64,000 nucleotides of DNA from Streptomyces althioticus. Its GTDB lineage: Bacteria; Actinomycetota; Actinomycetes; Streptomycetales; Streptomycetaceae. The notes below the pieces were generated by a model that did no database searches, was not told the DNA's origin, and worked only from the letters and a program-made list of their open reading frames with translations. The stretch's first letter is position 1; every line of letters begins with the position of its first letter. The DNA lies in the NCBI GenBank assembly GCA_014649355.1, contig BMSW01000016.1, positions 1-64,000 on the forward strand. The letters are read 5' to 3'. Below, piece after piece: positions 33,343-41,158 of the stretch. Both the position numbers and the translations under genes were made by a program.

Positions 33343-33837
33343 TCAGGCGAGAGTGATGGAGTCACCGTCGACGGTGATCCGCACCTCGGGCAGCGGCTTG
33401 GTCGCCGGGCCGCTGTTCACACTGCCGTCGGTGACGGAGAAGTTGCTGTTGTGGCAGGGGCAGTTGATGAGCCCGTCGGAGACGCTCTTCACCGCGCAAC
33501 CCTGGTGGGTGCAGGTCGCGGAGTACGCCTTGAACTCGCCCGCCGACGGCTGCACGACCACCACCTTCTGGTCGGCGAAGACCTTGCCGCCGCCCTCCGG
33601 GATGTCGGCGGTGGAGGCGAGCGGCGTGCCGCCGGCGGCGTCACCACCGGAATTCCCGCCCGAGCCGGAGCCGTTCGCGGTGTCGTCCGCCGCGCCGCCG
33701 GACTCGGCGGGAGCGGCCGACGCGTCGTCGTCGGAGCCTCCGCACGCGGTCAGCGCCACGGCGAGGCCGGCCGCCCCCGCGGCGGCCACCACCGTGCGGC
33801 GGGCGGGTCCCGATGCGGGCTGGAACGATACGGTCAT
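33343..33837 (-). CDS. Rieske [2Fe-2S] domain lipoprotein
   Basis: 164-residue exported iron-sulfur protein. The start ARRTVVAAAGAAGLAVALTACGG has a twin arginine-like pair and a lipobox LTAC, so it is probably a lipoprotein, possibly exported by Tat with the cluster already bound. A Gly/Ser/Asp-rich linker (residues 35-75) follows. The Rieske motif is CTHQGCAV and CPCHNSNFS, giving the two Cys and two His ligands. Tat-exported stand-alone Rieske proteins in Streptomyces have no assigned partner; none is adjacent here. GGAAGGG precedes the ATG. Confidence 0.9.
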   Translation of the reverse strand: MTVSFQPASGPARRTVVAAAGAAGLAVALTACGGSDDDASAAPAESGGAADDTANGSGSGGNSGGDAAGGTPLASTADIPEGGGKVFADQKVVVVQPSAGEFKAYSATCTHQGCAVKSVSDGLINCPCHNSNFSVTDGSVNSGPATKPLPEVRITVDGDSITLA

Positions 33838-34038
33838 GCCGGTGTGTCCCTTCCGGGGATGAAGCGTGATCTGGAAACAGGTACGGTCGGCGGGCCCACG
33901 CCGTTCATGCAGTGCCGAGAGCTTCGCCTGCGCGCGGTCGGAGGGGCGTAAGCCACAGCTGTCGGTGACCTGTCGATCACCGGCGGCGCGCCACCGGGCC
34001 GCCTCCGACGTGCGGCGACACGCCAGTAGCCTGGGGCG

Positions 34039-34803
34039 ATGCTCAAGGAAGTCATCGCGACCCGATTCATCGCGCCGCTGCGCGAGGGCGGCTCGCTCCC
34101 CGGACTGATCGAGGCGGACGACCTCGGCACCTACGCGCTGAAGTTCACCGGCGCCGGACAGGGCCGCAAGACGCTCGTCGCCGAGGTCGTCTGCGGGGAG
34201 CTGGCCCGCCGGCTGGGGCTGCGGGTGCCGCGCCTGGTCACCGTCGAGCTCGACCCGGTGCTCGGGCTCGGCGAACCCGACCCGGAGGTGCAGCAGTTGT
34301 TGAAGTCCAGCGGCGGCACCAACCTCGGGACGGACTTCCTCTCCGGCGCGCTCGGCTTCGACCCGCTCGCCTTCGAGGTGAGCCCCGAGGAGGCCGGGCG
34401 GATCCTCTGGTTCGACGCCCTGGTCAACAACGTCGACCGGTCGTGGCGCAACCCGAACATGCTGCGTTGGCGCGGTGAGCTGTGGCTCATCGACCACGGC
34501 GCGACCATGATCTGGCACCACAACTGGCCCGGCGCCGAGGCCTCCGCCGCCCGCCCCTACGACGCCTCCGACCACGCCCTGCGCGGTTCCGCCCCGGACG
34601 TCCGCGCCGCCGCGGCGGATCTCGCCCCGCGCATCACCGAGGACCTGCTCGCCGAGGTCACCGCCCAGGTCCCCGACGTCTGGCTGGCCGGCGAACCCGG
34701 CTTCGACAGCCCCGACGACCTGCGGCGCGCCTACGCCCGCCCGCTGCTCGCCCGCGCTGCCGGGATCCACGACCGCATCCAGGGCCTCGAGGGGGACCGG
34801 TGA
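34039..34803 (+). CDS. HipA-like kinase family protein
   Basis: 254-residue protein related to the kinase core of HipA but far shorter than HipA (about 440). It lacks the N-terminal HipA domain. Kinase-like features are YALKFTGAGQGRKTLVAEVV (with a Lys in the ATP site), the catalytic-loop-like DALVNNVDRSWRNPNMLRWR near residue 135 and WLIDHGATMIW with the metal-binding Asp. The ATG follows TAGCCT (34027-34032) by 6 nt, indicating a leaderless transcript. Its stop overlaps the next gene by 4 nt. There is no HipB-like antitoxin nearby, so if this is a toxin-antitoxin-like pair, DUF3037 must be the partner; that is speculative. Confidence 0.82.
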   Translation: MLKEVIATRFIAPLREGGSLPGLIEADDLGTYALKFTGAGQGRKTLVAEVVCGELARRLGLRVPRLVTVELDPVLGLGEPDPEVQQLLKSSGGTNLGTDFLSGALGFDPLAFEVSPEEAGRILWFDALVNNVDRSWRNPNMLRWRGELWLIDHGATMIWHHNWPGAEASAARPYDASDHALRGSAPDVRAAAADLAPRITEDLLAEVTAQVPDVWLAGEPGFDSPDDLRRAYARPLLARAAGIHDRIQGLEGDR

Positions 34804-35183
34804 GCGACCTGCACGTCTACGAGTACGCGGTGCTGCACGTCGTGCCGCGCATCGAACGCGGCGAACGCATCAACGCGGGGGTGCTGGTGTACTGCCGGCC
34901 CCTCTCCTACGTCGGCGCCCGCACCCACCTCGACGAGGCCCGGCTGCTCGCCCTCGACCCCGCCGCCGACATCGCCGGCGTACGGGCGGCGCTGCGCGCG
35001 GTGGAGGGCGTCTGCGCGGGCGGCGACGCGGCGGGCCAGGCGTCCCACGACGACCCCGGCCGCCGCTTCCGCTGGCTGATCGCCCCCCGCTCGACGATCG
35101 TCCAGCCGGGCCCCGTCCACACGGGCCTGACGACGGACCCGGGGGCGGAGACGGAACGGCTGCTGGACCTGCTGGTCCGGTAG
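34800..35183 (+). CDS. DUF3037 domain protein
   Basis: 127-residue protein matching DUF3037: YEYAVLHVVPRIERGERINA, GVLVYCRPLSYVGARTHLDE and RFRWLIAPRSTIVQPGPVHT. The GTG overlaps the TGA of the HipA-like kinase gene (GTGA), so the two are co-translated. The pairing of DUF3037 with a HipA-like kinase recurs in bacteria. Function is unknown; an auxiliary or inhibitory partner of the kinase is a reasonable guess from coupling alone. Confidence 0.85.
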   Translation: MSDLHVYEYAVLHVVPRIERGERINAGVLVYCRPLSYVGARTHLDEARLLALDPAADIAGVRAALRAVEGVCAGGDAAGQASHDDPGRRFRWLIAPRSTIVQPGPVHTGLTTDPGAETERLLDLLVR

Positions 35184-35321
35184 GTGCGGGGGTTCGCTTG
35201 CGCGGGCGGGGCGGGCGAGGGGTGCCCGTTCGGGCGGTGCCGGCTGTGCCGGGTATCGGAGGCGTCGGCCCGCCGGACTTCGGGTGCGCTGCTGCCATGG
35301 GTGGTGAGTCGCGCCCGCGTG

Positions 35322-35870
35322 TCAGGTCCGCCGGCGGCGGATGACGTACCCCGTCGCCAGGAGCGCGCCGCTGACGAACGTCGCGCCGATGCCGACGTCC
35401 CAGTGCGTCGGGCCGTCGGGCGAGGTGCCGCCCAGGCCGCCCTGGACGCCGCGGGTCGGGGTTGGAGCCGCGGAGGTGCGCGTCGGGGACGCCGTCGCGG
35501 TGGGCGTGGGCGTCGGCGTCGCGGTCCGGGTCGGGGTCGCCGTCCGCGTCGGTGTGGGCGTGGGCCGGGTGGGGGAGACCGTCGGCGTGCGGCTCGGGGT
35601 CGGCGAGGGCGGGCGGGAGGCCGGGGCCGGGCGGGACGTGGAGGAGGTCAGGCCGCGGCGGGGGAGCGCCTCGCAGGCGATGCCGTCGTCCGGGCCGGGG
35701 TCCTCGTCGAGCCGATGCGGGTCACTGCGGTCCATCTCGAAGAAGGTCTGCGCGTCCTCCTGGTAGGTGAAGTCGCTGCAGTCCAGGTCCTGGGCGTGGG
35801 CGATGTCGGCCATCGGCACGATCGCGGCGAGCGCGATCAGCGTGCCTATGGCACCGGTGCGACGGCGCAT
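35322..35870 (-). CDS. Excalibur-domain surface protein with Pro/Thr repeats and C-terminal anchor
   Basis: 182-residue secreted protein. A signal peptide (TGAIGTLIALAAIVPMADIA, cleavage near AHA) is followed by an excalibur-like calcium-binding domain: LDCSDFTYQEDAQTFFEMD and LDEDPGPDDGIACEALP, with the DxDxDG-type acidic pattern and two Cys. Residues 75-140 are TPTPTRTATPTRTATPTPTP-like repeats, a probable glycosylated stalk. The C-terminus has one membrane segment (GIGATFVSGALLATGYVI) and RRRR, like a cell-wall or membrane anchor without LPxTG. AAAGGAGG precedes the ATG. It likely acts at the cell surface; the partner is unknown. Confidence 0.87.
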   Translation of the reverse strand: MRRRTGAIGTLIALAAIVPMADIAHAQDLDCSDFTYQEDAQTFFEMDRSDPHRLDEDPGPDDGIACEALPRRGLTSSTSRPAPASRPPSPTPSRTPTVSPTRPTPTPTRTATPTRTATPTPTPTATASPTRTSAAPTPTRGVQGGLGGTSPDGPTHWDVGIGATFVSGALLATGYVIRRRRT

Positions 35871-36032
35871 CGGGCGCCTCCTTTACGGCCGCGGGAGCTC
35901 GCGCTTCGACGCTAGGTTCCGCCCGCCCCGACGGCGCGCAGCGCTGGGCCGATCGGGTGCCGGGGAGGGGAAGGGGACGGCGGAGAGGCCCGCCCGGCCA
36001 CGGGGAATGGGTCACACACGGGCGGTGCGCCG

Positions 36033-36061
36033 TTGACACCGGGTGCCAGGGCTTCTAGCGT
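36033..36061 (+). promoter_or_regulatory. Near-consensus housekeeping promoter for the SDR operon
   Basis: TTGACA at 36033-36038 and TAGCGT at 36056-36061 are separated by exactly 17 nt. The start of transcription should fall near 36068, leaving a leader of about 78 nt before the first reductase gene. Confidence 0.85.
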
Positions 36062-36145
36062 CACGTCTGCTGAAGGTACTAAGCGGTCGCTCACCGATTC
36101 GAGCAGGCCGCAGGAGCCGCATCCCAAGGGCGAGGAGAAGCAGCA

Positions 36146-36907
36146 ATGTCCACCACTGAGCAGCGGGTCGCGGTCGTCACCGGCGCCGCGCGCGGCATCG
36201 GCGCCGCCACCGCCGTACGACTGGCCGCCGAGGGTCGCGCGGTCGCCGTGCTGGACCTCGACGAGGCCGCCTGCAAGGACACCGTCGAGAAGATCACCGC
36301 CGCCGGTGGCAAGGCGATCGCGGTCGGCTGCGACGTCTCCGACGAGGCGCAGGTCGAGGCGGCCGTCGCCCGCGTCGCCGAGGAGCTCGGCGCGCCGACC
36401 ATCCTGGTCAACAACGCGGGCGTCCTGCGTGACAACCTGCTGTTCAAGATGAGCGTCTCCGACTGGGACACCGTCATGAACGTGCACCTGCGCGGCGCCT
36501 TCCTGATGTCGAAGGCCTGCCAGAAGCACATGGTGGACGCCGGCTTCGGCCGCATCGTCAACCTGTCGTCCTCCTCCGCGCTCGGCAACCGCGGCCAGGT
36601 CAACTACTCGGCCGCGAAGGCCGGCCTGCAGGGCTTCACCAAGACCCTGGCCAAGGAGCTCGGCAAGTTCGGCGTCACCGCCAACGCCGTCGCCCCCGGC
36701 TTCATCGCCACCGAGATGACGAAGGCCACCGCCGACCGCGTCGGCATGGGCTTCGAGGACTTCAAGGCGGCCGCCGCCACCCAGATCCCCGTCGCCCGCG
36801 TCGGCGAGCCCGAGGACATCGCCAACGCCATCGCCTTCTTCACCGCTGACGCGGCAGGCTTCGTCTCCGGCCAGGTGCTGTACGTGGCCGGCGGACCGCT
36901 CGACTAA
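36146..36907 (+). CDS. fabG: 3-oxoacyl-ACP reductase-like SDR, first
   Basis: 253-residue short-chain dehydrogenase. The cofactor site is VVTGAARGIGAATAVRLAAE, an Asp after the second strand (VLDLDEA) suggests some NAD preference or mixed use, NNAGVLRDNLLFKMSVSDWD is the conserved NNAG region, and the active site is Ser in NLSSSSALGN with YSAAKAG (Tyr, Lys). PGFIATEMT and VLYVAGGPLD complete the family pattern. It probably reduces a 3-oxoacyl thioester in fatty-acid or related metabolism. GAGGAGAA precedes the ATG. It is the first gene of a two-SDR operon under a strong promoter, implying constitutive expression. Confidence 0.88.
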   Translation: MSTTEQRVAVVTGAARGIGAATAVRLAAEGRAVAVLDLDEAACKDTVEKITAAGGKAIAVGCDVSDEAQVEAAVARVAEELGAPTILVNNAGVLRDNLLFKMSVSDWDTVMNVHLRGAFLMSKACQKHMVDAGFGRIVNLSSSSALGNRGQVNYSAAKAGLQGFTKTLAKELGKFGVTANAVAPGFIATEMTKATADRVGMGFEDFKAAAATQIPVARVGEPEDIANAIAFFTADAAGFVSGQVLYVAGGPLD

Positions 36908-36918
36908 AGGACCCGGAC

Positions 36919-37677
36919 ATGACGACAGTGGAACCCACCGGCAAGGTCGCCCTGATCACGGGCGCCAGCCGCGGCATCGGCTACGGCGTTGCCGAGGCGC
37001 TGGTCGCGCGCGGCGACCGGGTCTGCATCACCGGACGCAACGAGGACGCCCTCAAGGAGGCCGTGGAGCAGCTCGGCGCCGACCGGGCCATCTACGTGGC
37101 CGGCAAGGCGCACGACGAGGCCCATCAGGCGCTCGCCGTCGAACGCGTGATGGAGGCCTTCGGCCGGGTCGACCACCTGGTCAACAACGCGGGCACCAAC
37201 CCGGTCTTCGGGCCGATCGCCGACCTCGACCTGAACGTGGCGCGCAAGGTCTTCGAGACCAACGTGATCTCGGCGCTGGGCTTCGCGCAGAAGACCTGGC
37301 ACGCCTGGCAGAAGGACAACGGCGGCGCGATCGTGAACATCGCCTCCGTCGCGGGCATCGCGCCCTCGCCCTTCATCGCCGCGTACGGCGTCAGCAAGGC
37401 CGCGCTGATCAACCTCACCCAGCAGCTGGCGCACGAGTTCGCGCCCAGGGTGCGGGTCAACGCCATCGCCCCGGCGGTGGTGAAGACCAAGTTCGCGCAG
37501 GCGCTGTACGAGGGCCGCGAGGAGGAGGCCGCCGCGTCCTACCCGCTGGGCCGGCTCGGCGTGCCGTCCGACATCGGCGGCGCGGCCGCGTTCCTCACCT
37601 CGGACCAGTCCGACTGGGTCACCGGCCAGACCCTGGTCGTCGACGGCGGCATCTTCCTCAACGCCGGCGTCGGCTGA
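36919..37677 (+). CDS. 3-oxoacyl-ACP reductase-like SDR, second
   Basis: 252-residue short-chain dehydrogenase 11 nt behind the first. Cofactor motif ALITGASRGIGYGVAEALVA with an Arg after strand two (ITGRNED), which favours NADPH; NNAGTNPVF; the catalytic Ser in NIASVAGIAPSP and YGVSKAAL. The C-terminal end is LVVDGGIFLNAGVG. It is clearly not a copy of its neighbour (different cofactor-site residue and insertions), so the two enzymes likely act on different substrates or in opposite directions. AAAGGA precedes the ATG. A 14-bp tandem repeat begins at the last base of its stop codon. Confidence 0.86.
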   Translation: MTTVEPTGKVALITGASRGIGYGVAEALVARGDRVCITGRNEDALKEAVEQLGADRAIYVAGKAHDEAHQALAVERVMEAFGRVDHLVNNAGTNPVFGPIADLDLNVARKVFETNVISALGFAQKTWHAWQKDNGGAIVNIASVAGIAPSPFIAAYGVSKAALINLTQQLAHEFAPRVRVNAIAPAVVKTKFAQALYEGREEEAAASYPLGRLGVPSDIGGAAAFLTSDQSDWVTGQTLVVDGGIFLNAGVG

Positions 37678-37740
37678 TCCGTACGACCGCATCCGTACAA
37701 CCGGATCCGTACGACCGGATCCGTACGACCGGATCCGTGA
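37677..37740. repeat. 14-bp tandem repeat, 4.5 copies
   Basis: The unit ATCCGTACGACCGG is repeated at 37677, 37691, 37705 and 37719, with a partial copy from 37733. Copies differ at single positions only. The array begins at the last base of the SDR stop codon. Each unit contains the palindrome-like CGTACG. It lies upstream of a terminator hairpin. Confidence 0.9.
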
Positions 37741-37799
37741 GCCGGGTCCCCCGGCCCGGAGCCGCGCACCTCGCTGCACACCGGTCACCACCGCCCCGT

Positions 37800-37839
37800 C
37801 CGACACGGACGCCGTTGACGAAAACGGCGTCCGTGTCGG
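37800..37839 (+). terminator. 17-bp perfect hairpin, terminator of the SDR operon
   Basis: CCGACACGGACGCCGTT (37800-37816) pairs exactly with its complement at 37823-37839, leaving a GACGAA loop. It lies about 120 nt past the second SDR gene and before the peptide-binding protein gene. It is followed by GCGATTTG rather than a T-tract. Confidence 0.85.
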
Positions 37840-37976
37840 CGATTTGGGCACGAAACGCCGGTGACAACGTAGTCATCCGCGAGTTGATCTCAAGGGTCCT
37901 CCCGAGGAGGGTCAGCCGCTGTGTCACTGCGGTATCGTTCGCCGACCCTTGGTATGGCAGATCGAGGAGCGTGCGC

Positions 37977-39563
37977 GTGTTCAACCGGAATCGATGCCTG
38001 CGGCGGGTGGCGGCCATCGCGTCCATATCGTCCCTGGTGACCGGATGTGGCGTCCTGGCGTCCGACAGCCCGGAGGACGAGGGCCCCATCGTCGTGGGAA
38101 CCACCAGCTCGCCGAGCACGCTGGATCCTGCCGCGTCCTGGGACAGCTCCTGGGAGCTGTTCCGCAACATCTACCAGACGCTGCTGAGTTACCCGATCGG
38201 CGCGACGACCCCCCAGCCGGACGCGGCGGAGAAGTGCGAGTTCTCCGACACCTCCAACCAGGTGTTCCGCTGCGAGCTGCGCGAGGGTCTCACCTTCTCC
38301 GACGGCGGCAAACTGGACGCGAAGGCGGTCAAGCACTCGATCGACCGCATCCGCCAGATCAACGTCAACGGCGGTCCGGCCGGTCTGCTGGGCAGCCTCG
38401 AGCGGGTCCAGGCGCCGAACGAGCGTGAGGTGGTCTTCTACCTCAACAAGCCCGACGCCACCTTCCCGTTCGTGCTCGCGACCCCCGCGATGTCGATCGT
38501 CGACCCCGGCTCCTACCCCGCGGGGCAGCTCCGCGAGGAGAAGAGCGTCGTCGGATCGGGCCCGTACACCCTCCAGTCGTACGAGGAGGGCAAGGAGGCC
38601 CGGCTGGTCCGCAACGAGAACTACAAGGGGTACGCCGACCGGAAGAACAACGCGGTCACCATCCGCTACTACCAGGACTCCGGCGAGATGGTCGGGGCGC
38701 TGCGCGACAAGCGGATCGACCTCACCTACCGCGGTCTGGCCGCGGGCGACATCGTCGAGCTCCAGGGCAGGTCCTCCAAGGAGGAGGAGCTCCAGCTCAT
38801 CGACGGCACCGGCACCGACATCAACTACCTGGTCTTCAACCCGAAGGACCCGTGGGCCGGGAAGAAGGCCGTGCGCCAGGCCATCGCGCAGCTCGTCGAC
38901 CGCGCCGCGATCGCGCACAAGGTCTACAAGGACACCGTCGACCCGCTGTACTCGATGGTCCCCAAGGGCCTGACCGGGCACACCACCGGCTTCTTCGACA
39001 ACTTCGGCGAGCCCGACGCCGACAAGGCCCGCGAGATCCTCCGCGACGCCGGCATCACCGAGAAGGTGCCGCTCACCCTCTGGTACACCTCGGACCGCTA
39101 CGGCTCCGAGACCGCCCTGGAGTTCAAGGAGCTGGAGCGGCAGCTGGAGGCCTCCGAGCTGTTCGACGTCACGCTGAAGAACCGTCCCTGGAAGACCTAC
39201 GTCGAGGGCTACCAGAAGGGCGAGTACCCGGTGTTCGGCCGTGGCTGGTTCCCCGACTTCCCGGACGCGGACAACTTCATCGCCCCGTTCGTCGGCGAGC
39301 AGAACGCGCTCGGCACGCCGTACGAGGCCAAGAAGATCGTCAACGACCTGCTGCCCAGCTCCCGCCGCGAGAGCGACCGGGGCAACGTGGTGAAGCAGTT
39401 CGAGGAGGCCCAGCAGATCCTCGTGAACGACGCGCGGCTGCTCCCGCTGTGGCAGGGCCGGCAGTACGTCGCGGCGAGCCGGGAGATCTCGGGCGCCGAG
39501 CGCGCCCTGGACCCCTCCACGATCATGATGATGTGGCAGCTCTCCAGGAAGACCAGCTGGTAG
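37977..39563 (+). CDS. ABC transporter substrate-binding lipoprotein, family 5 (peptide/solute)
   Basis: 528-residue extracytoplasmic binding protein of the oligopeptide/dipeptide family. The signal peptide RRVAAIASISSLVTGCGVL ends in a lipobox VTGC. The mature part has IVVGTTSSPSTLDPAASWDS, the family signature around LREGLTFSDGGKLDAKAVKH near residue 110, and VGSGPYTLQSYEEGKEARLV. GTG at 37977 has GAGGAG 8 nt upstream; GTG at 37971 is too close to it. No permease or ATPase genes follow: the next gene is ung, after a hairpin. It is therefore an orphan binding protein that must use a transporter encoded elsewhere, or act as a peptide sensor. Confidence 0.88.
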   Translation: MFNRNRCLRRVAAIASISSLVTGCGVLASDSPEDEGPIVVGTTSSPSTLDPAASWDSSWELFRNIYQTLLSYPIGATTPQPDAAEKCEFSDTSNQVFRCELREGLTFSDGGKLDAKAVKHSIDRIRQINVNGGPAGLLGSLERVQAPNEREVVFYLNKPDATFPFVLATPAMSIVDPGSYPAGQLREEKSVVGSGPYTLQSYEEGKEARLVRNENYKGYADRKNNAVTIRYYQDSGEMVGALRDKRIDLTYRGLAAGDIVELQGRSSKEEELQLIDGTGTDINYLVFNPKDPWAGKKAVRQAIAQLVDRAAIAHKVYKDTVDPLYSMVPKGLTGHTTGFFDNFGEPDADKAREILRDAGITEKVPLTLWYTSDRYGSETALEFKELERQLEASELFDVTLKNRPWKTYVEGYQKGEYPVFGRGWFPDFPDADNFIAPFVGEQNALGTPYEAKKIVNDLLPSSRRESDRGNVVKQFEEAQQILVNDARLLPLWQGRQYVAASREISGAERALDPSTIMMMWQLSRKTSW

Positions 39564-39573
39564 AGCGCCACGG

Positions 39574-39595
39574 CAGCCGGCCGCGAGGCCGGCTG
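39574..39595 (+). terminator. 9-bp hairpin after the binding-protein gene
   Basis: CAGCCGGCC (39574-39582) pairs with GGCCGGCTG (39587-39595) around GCGA, a stable tetraloop. It begins 11 nt after the stop codon and is a probable terminator. Confidence 0.7.
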
Positions 39596-39654
39596 TCAGT
39601 GGTCGCCGGTAGGTTCGGAGAACCGGAAACGACCATGTGAGCAAGGGAATCGAC

Positions 39655-40338
39655 GTGACCGACATCGCCATGCTGCCCGAGTCCTGGCGCGGGGTTCTGG
39701 GCGACGAGCTGCAGCAGCCCTACTTCAAGGAGCTGACCGAGTTCGTCGAGGAGGAGCGGGCGCGCGGTCCCGTCTACCCGCCCCGCGAGGAGGTCTTCGC
39801 GGCGCTGGAGGCCACGCCGTACGACGAGGTGAAGGTCCTGGTGCTCGGCCAGGACCCGTACCACGGGGAGGGCCAGGGGCACGGGCTGTGCTTCTCGGTC
39901 CGGCCCGGGGTGAAGACCCCGCCGTCCCTGCGGAACATCTACAAGGAGCTGCACGCCGACCTGGGCACGCCCGTCCCGGACAACGGTTATCTGATGCCGT
40001 GGGCCCGGCAGGGCGTGCTGCTGCTCAACGCGGTGCTCACGGTCCGCGCGGGCGAGGCCAACTCGCACAAGGGGCGCGGCTGGGAGCTGTTCACCGACGC
40101 GGTGATCCGCGCGGTGGCCGACCGGCCCGACCCCGCGGTCTTCGTGCTGTGGGGCAACTACGCGCAGAAGAAGCTGCCGCTGATCGACGAGAGCCGGCAC
40201 GTGGTGGTGAAGGGGGCGCACCCCTCGCCGCTGTCCGCGAAGAAGTTCTTCGGCTCCCGGCCGTTCTCGCAGATCAACGAGGCGGTGGCGGCGCAGGGGC
40301 ACCAGCCGATCGACTGGACCATCCCAGACCTCGGCTGA
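39655..40338 (+). CDS. ung: Uracil-DNA glycosylase, family 1
   Basis: 227-residue base-excision repair enzyme that removes uracil from DNA. The water-activating Asp is in GQDPYHGEGQGHGLCFSV (Asp67) and the catalytic His in GAHPSPLSAKKFFG (His189); LLLNAVLTVRAGEANSHKG and FVLWGNYAQKK are further family blocks. GTG at 39655 is preferred because AAGGGA lies 6 nt upstream and the resulting length equals that of typical Ung proteins; a GTG at 39637 would add six residues. A TAGGTT box and a GGTTC-GGA-GAACC inverted repeat lie at 39610-39624, possibly its promoter region. Confidence 0.95.
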   Translation: MTDIAMLPESWRGVLGDELQQPYFKELTEFVEEERARGPVYPPREEVFAALEATPYDEVKVLVLGQDPYHGEGQGHGLCFSVRPGVKTPPSLRNIYKELHADLGTPVPDNGYLMPWARQGVLLLNAVLTVRAGEANSHKGRGWELFTDAVIRAVADRPDPAVFVLWGNYAQKKLPLIDESRHVVVKGAHPSPLSAKKFFGSRPFSQINEAVAAQGHQPIDWTIPDLG

Positions 40339-40480
40339 TCCGCCCGCGCCCCTGCCCGGCCGGGTGCGGGCCGGCGTCGGGCCGTCTCCGCCCCGGCACG
40401 TCGCGGGGCGGCCTGTCCGGAATCGTCCGAGTCTGCGGCTAGCGTCGGGGGCGACAGCGGGCGACGGTGCGGAGGACGCG

Positions 40481-40990
40481 GTGACGGAGCGACAGGAGCA
40501 GGCGGCGCCGGACGCCCTGCTCACCCGGATCGGCCAGGTCGTGATGCTGCACCACGCGGGGGACCGGGAGGAGGCCCGGCACCGTTTCCTCGGCCTGTGG
40601 GCGGAGATCGGCCAGGACGGCGACCCGCTGCACCGCTGCACCCTCGCCCACTACCTCGCCGACACCCAGGACGACCCCGAGGACGAACTGGCCTGGGACT
40701 TACGGGCGTTGACGGCGGCCGAGGAGGCCGCCGGGACCTCGGCGCACGACGGCACCCCGGCGGTGCGCGCCCTGTACCCGTCACTGCACCTGAATCTGGC
40801 CGCCGACTACGTCCGCCTCGGCCGCCCCGACGCGGCCCGCGCCCATCTGGACCGGGCCCGGGGCGCCGCCCGCACCCTCGCCGACGACCGCTACGGCCAG
40901 GGCGTACGGGCCGCCATCCGCCGGCTGGAGGCGCGGCTGGGGGAGGACGGGATGCCGCCCGGAGGGCCGGGGCCGCCGCGGCAGAGATGA
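40481..40990 (+). CDS. Hypothetical TPR-like protein with a TTA codon
   Basis: 169-residue soluble protein. Helical repeats resembling tetratricopeptide units are visible: EARHRFLGLWAEIGQDGDPL, HRCTLAHYLADTQDDPEDEL and LHLNLAADYVRLGRPDAARA. No catalytic motif is seen. Codon 74 (40700-40702) is TTA, the rare leucine codon read only by the bldA tRNA in Streptomyces, so translation may be limited to late growth. GTG at 40481 follows GGAGG. It lies between ung and a tandem-repeat spacer. The protein family appears common in Streptomyces but has no known role. Confidence 0.78.
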   Translation: MTERQEQAAPDALLTRIGQVVMLHHAGDREEARHRFLGLWAEIGQDGDPLHRCTLAHYLADTQDDPEDELAWDLRALTAAEEAAGTSAHDGTPAVRALYPSLHLNLAADYVRLGRPDAARAHLDRARGAARTLADDRYGQGVRAAIRRLEARLGEDGMPPGGPGPPRQR

Positions 40991-41003
40991 GAGACCTGGG
41001 CCC

Positions 41004-41158
41004 CGCTCGACGGTTGTGGTGTCCCGGCGGGGGTGGGAGCGGGGCTCGAACAGCGGTTGTGGTGTCCCGGCGGGGTAAGACCGGGGCCCGCTCAGCGGCT
41101 GTGGCGTCCCTGCGGAGGCGGGAGCGGGACCCGCTCAGCGGCCGTAGGTGTCCCGGCA
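41004..41158. repeat. Diverged ~43-bp tandem repeat derived from a gene 3' end
   Basis: A unit reading CGCTCAGCGGCTGTGGCGTC with a CCGGCGGGG-GGGAGCGGG continuation occurs at about 41004, 41043 and 41089. The fourth copy (41132 onward) is the last coding part and stop codon of the minus-strand lipoprotein gene. The three outer copies lie downstream of that gene and look like duplications of its 3' end that have since drifted. Confidence 0.75.

Noticed and set aside
37677..37740. CRISPR or iteron-type origin
   Set aside because: The 14-bp units are contiguous without spacers, and no replication gene is nearby.
38902..39563. A frameshift in the peptide-binding protein gene
   Set aside because: The plus-strand frame is continuous to the stop at 39561-39563 with family motifs throughout; competing frames are shadows.
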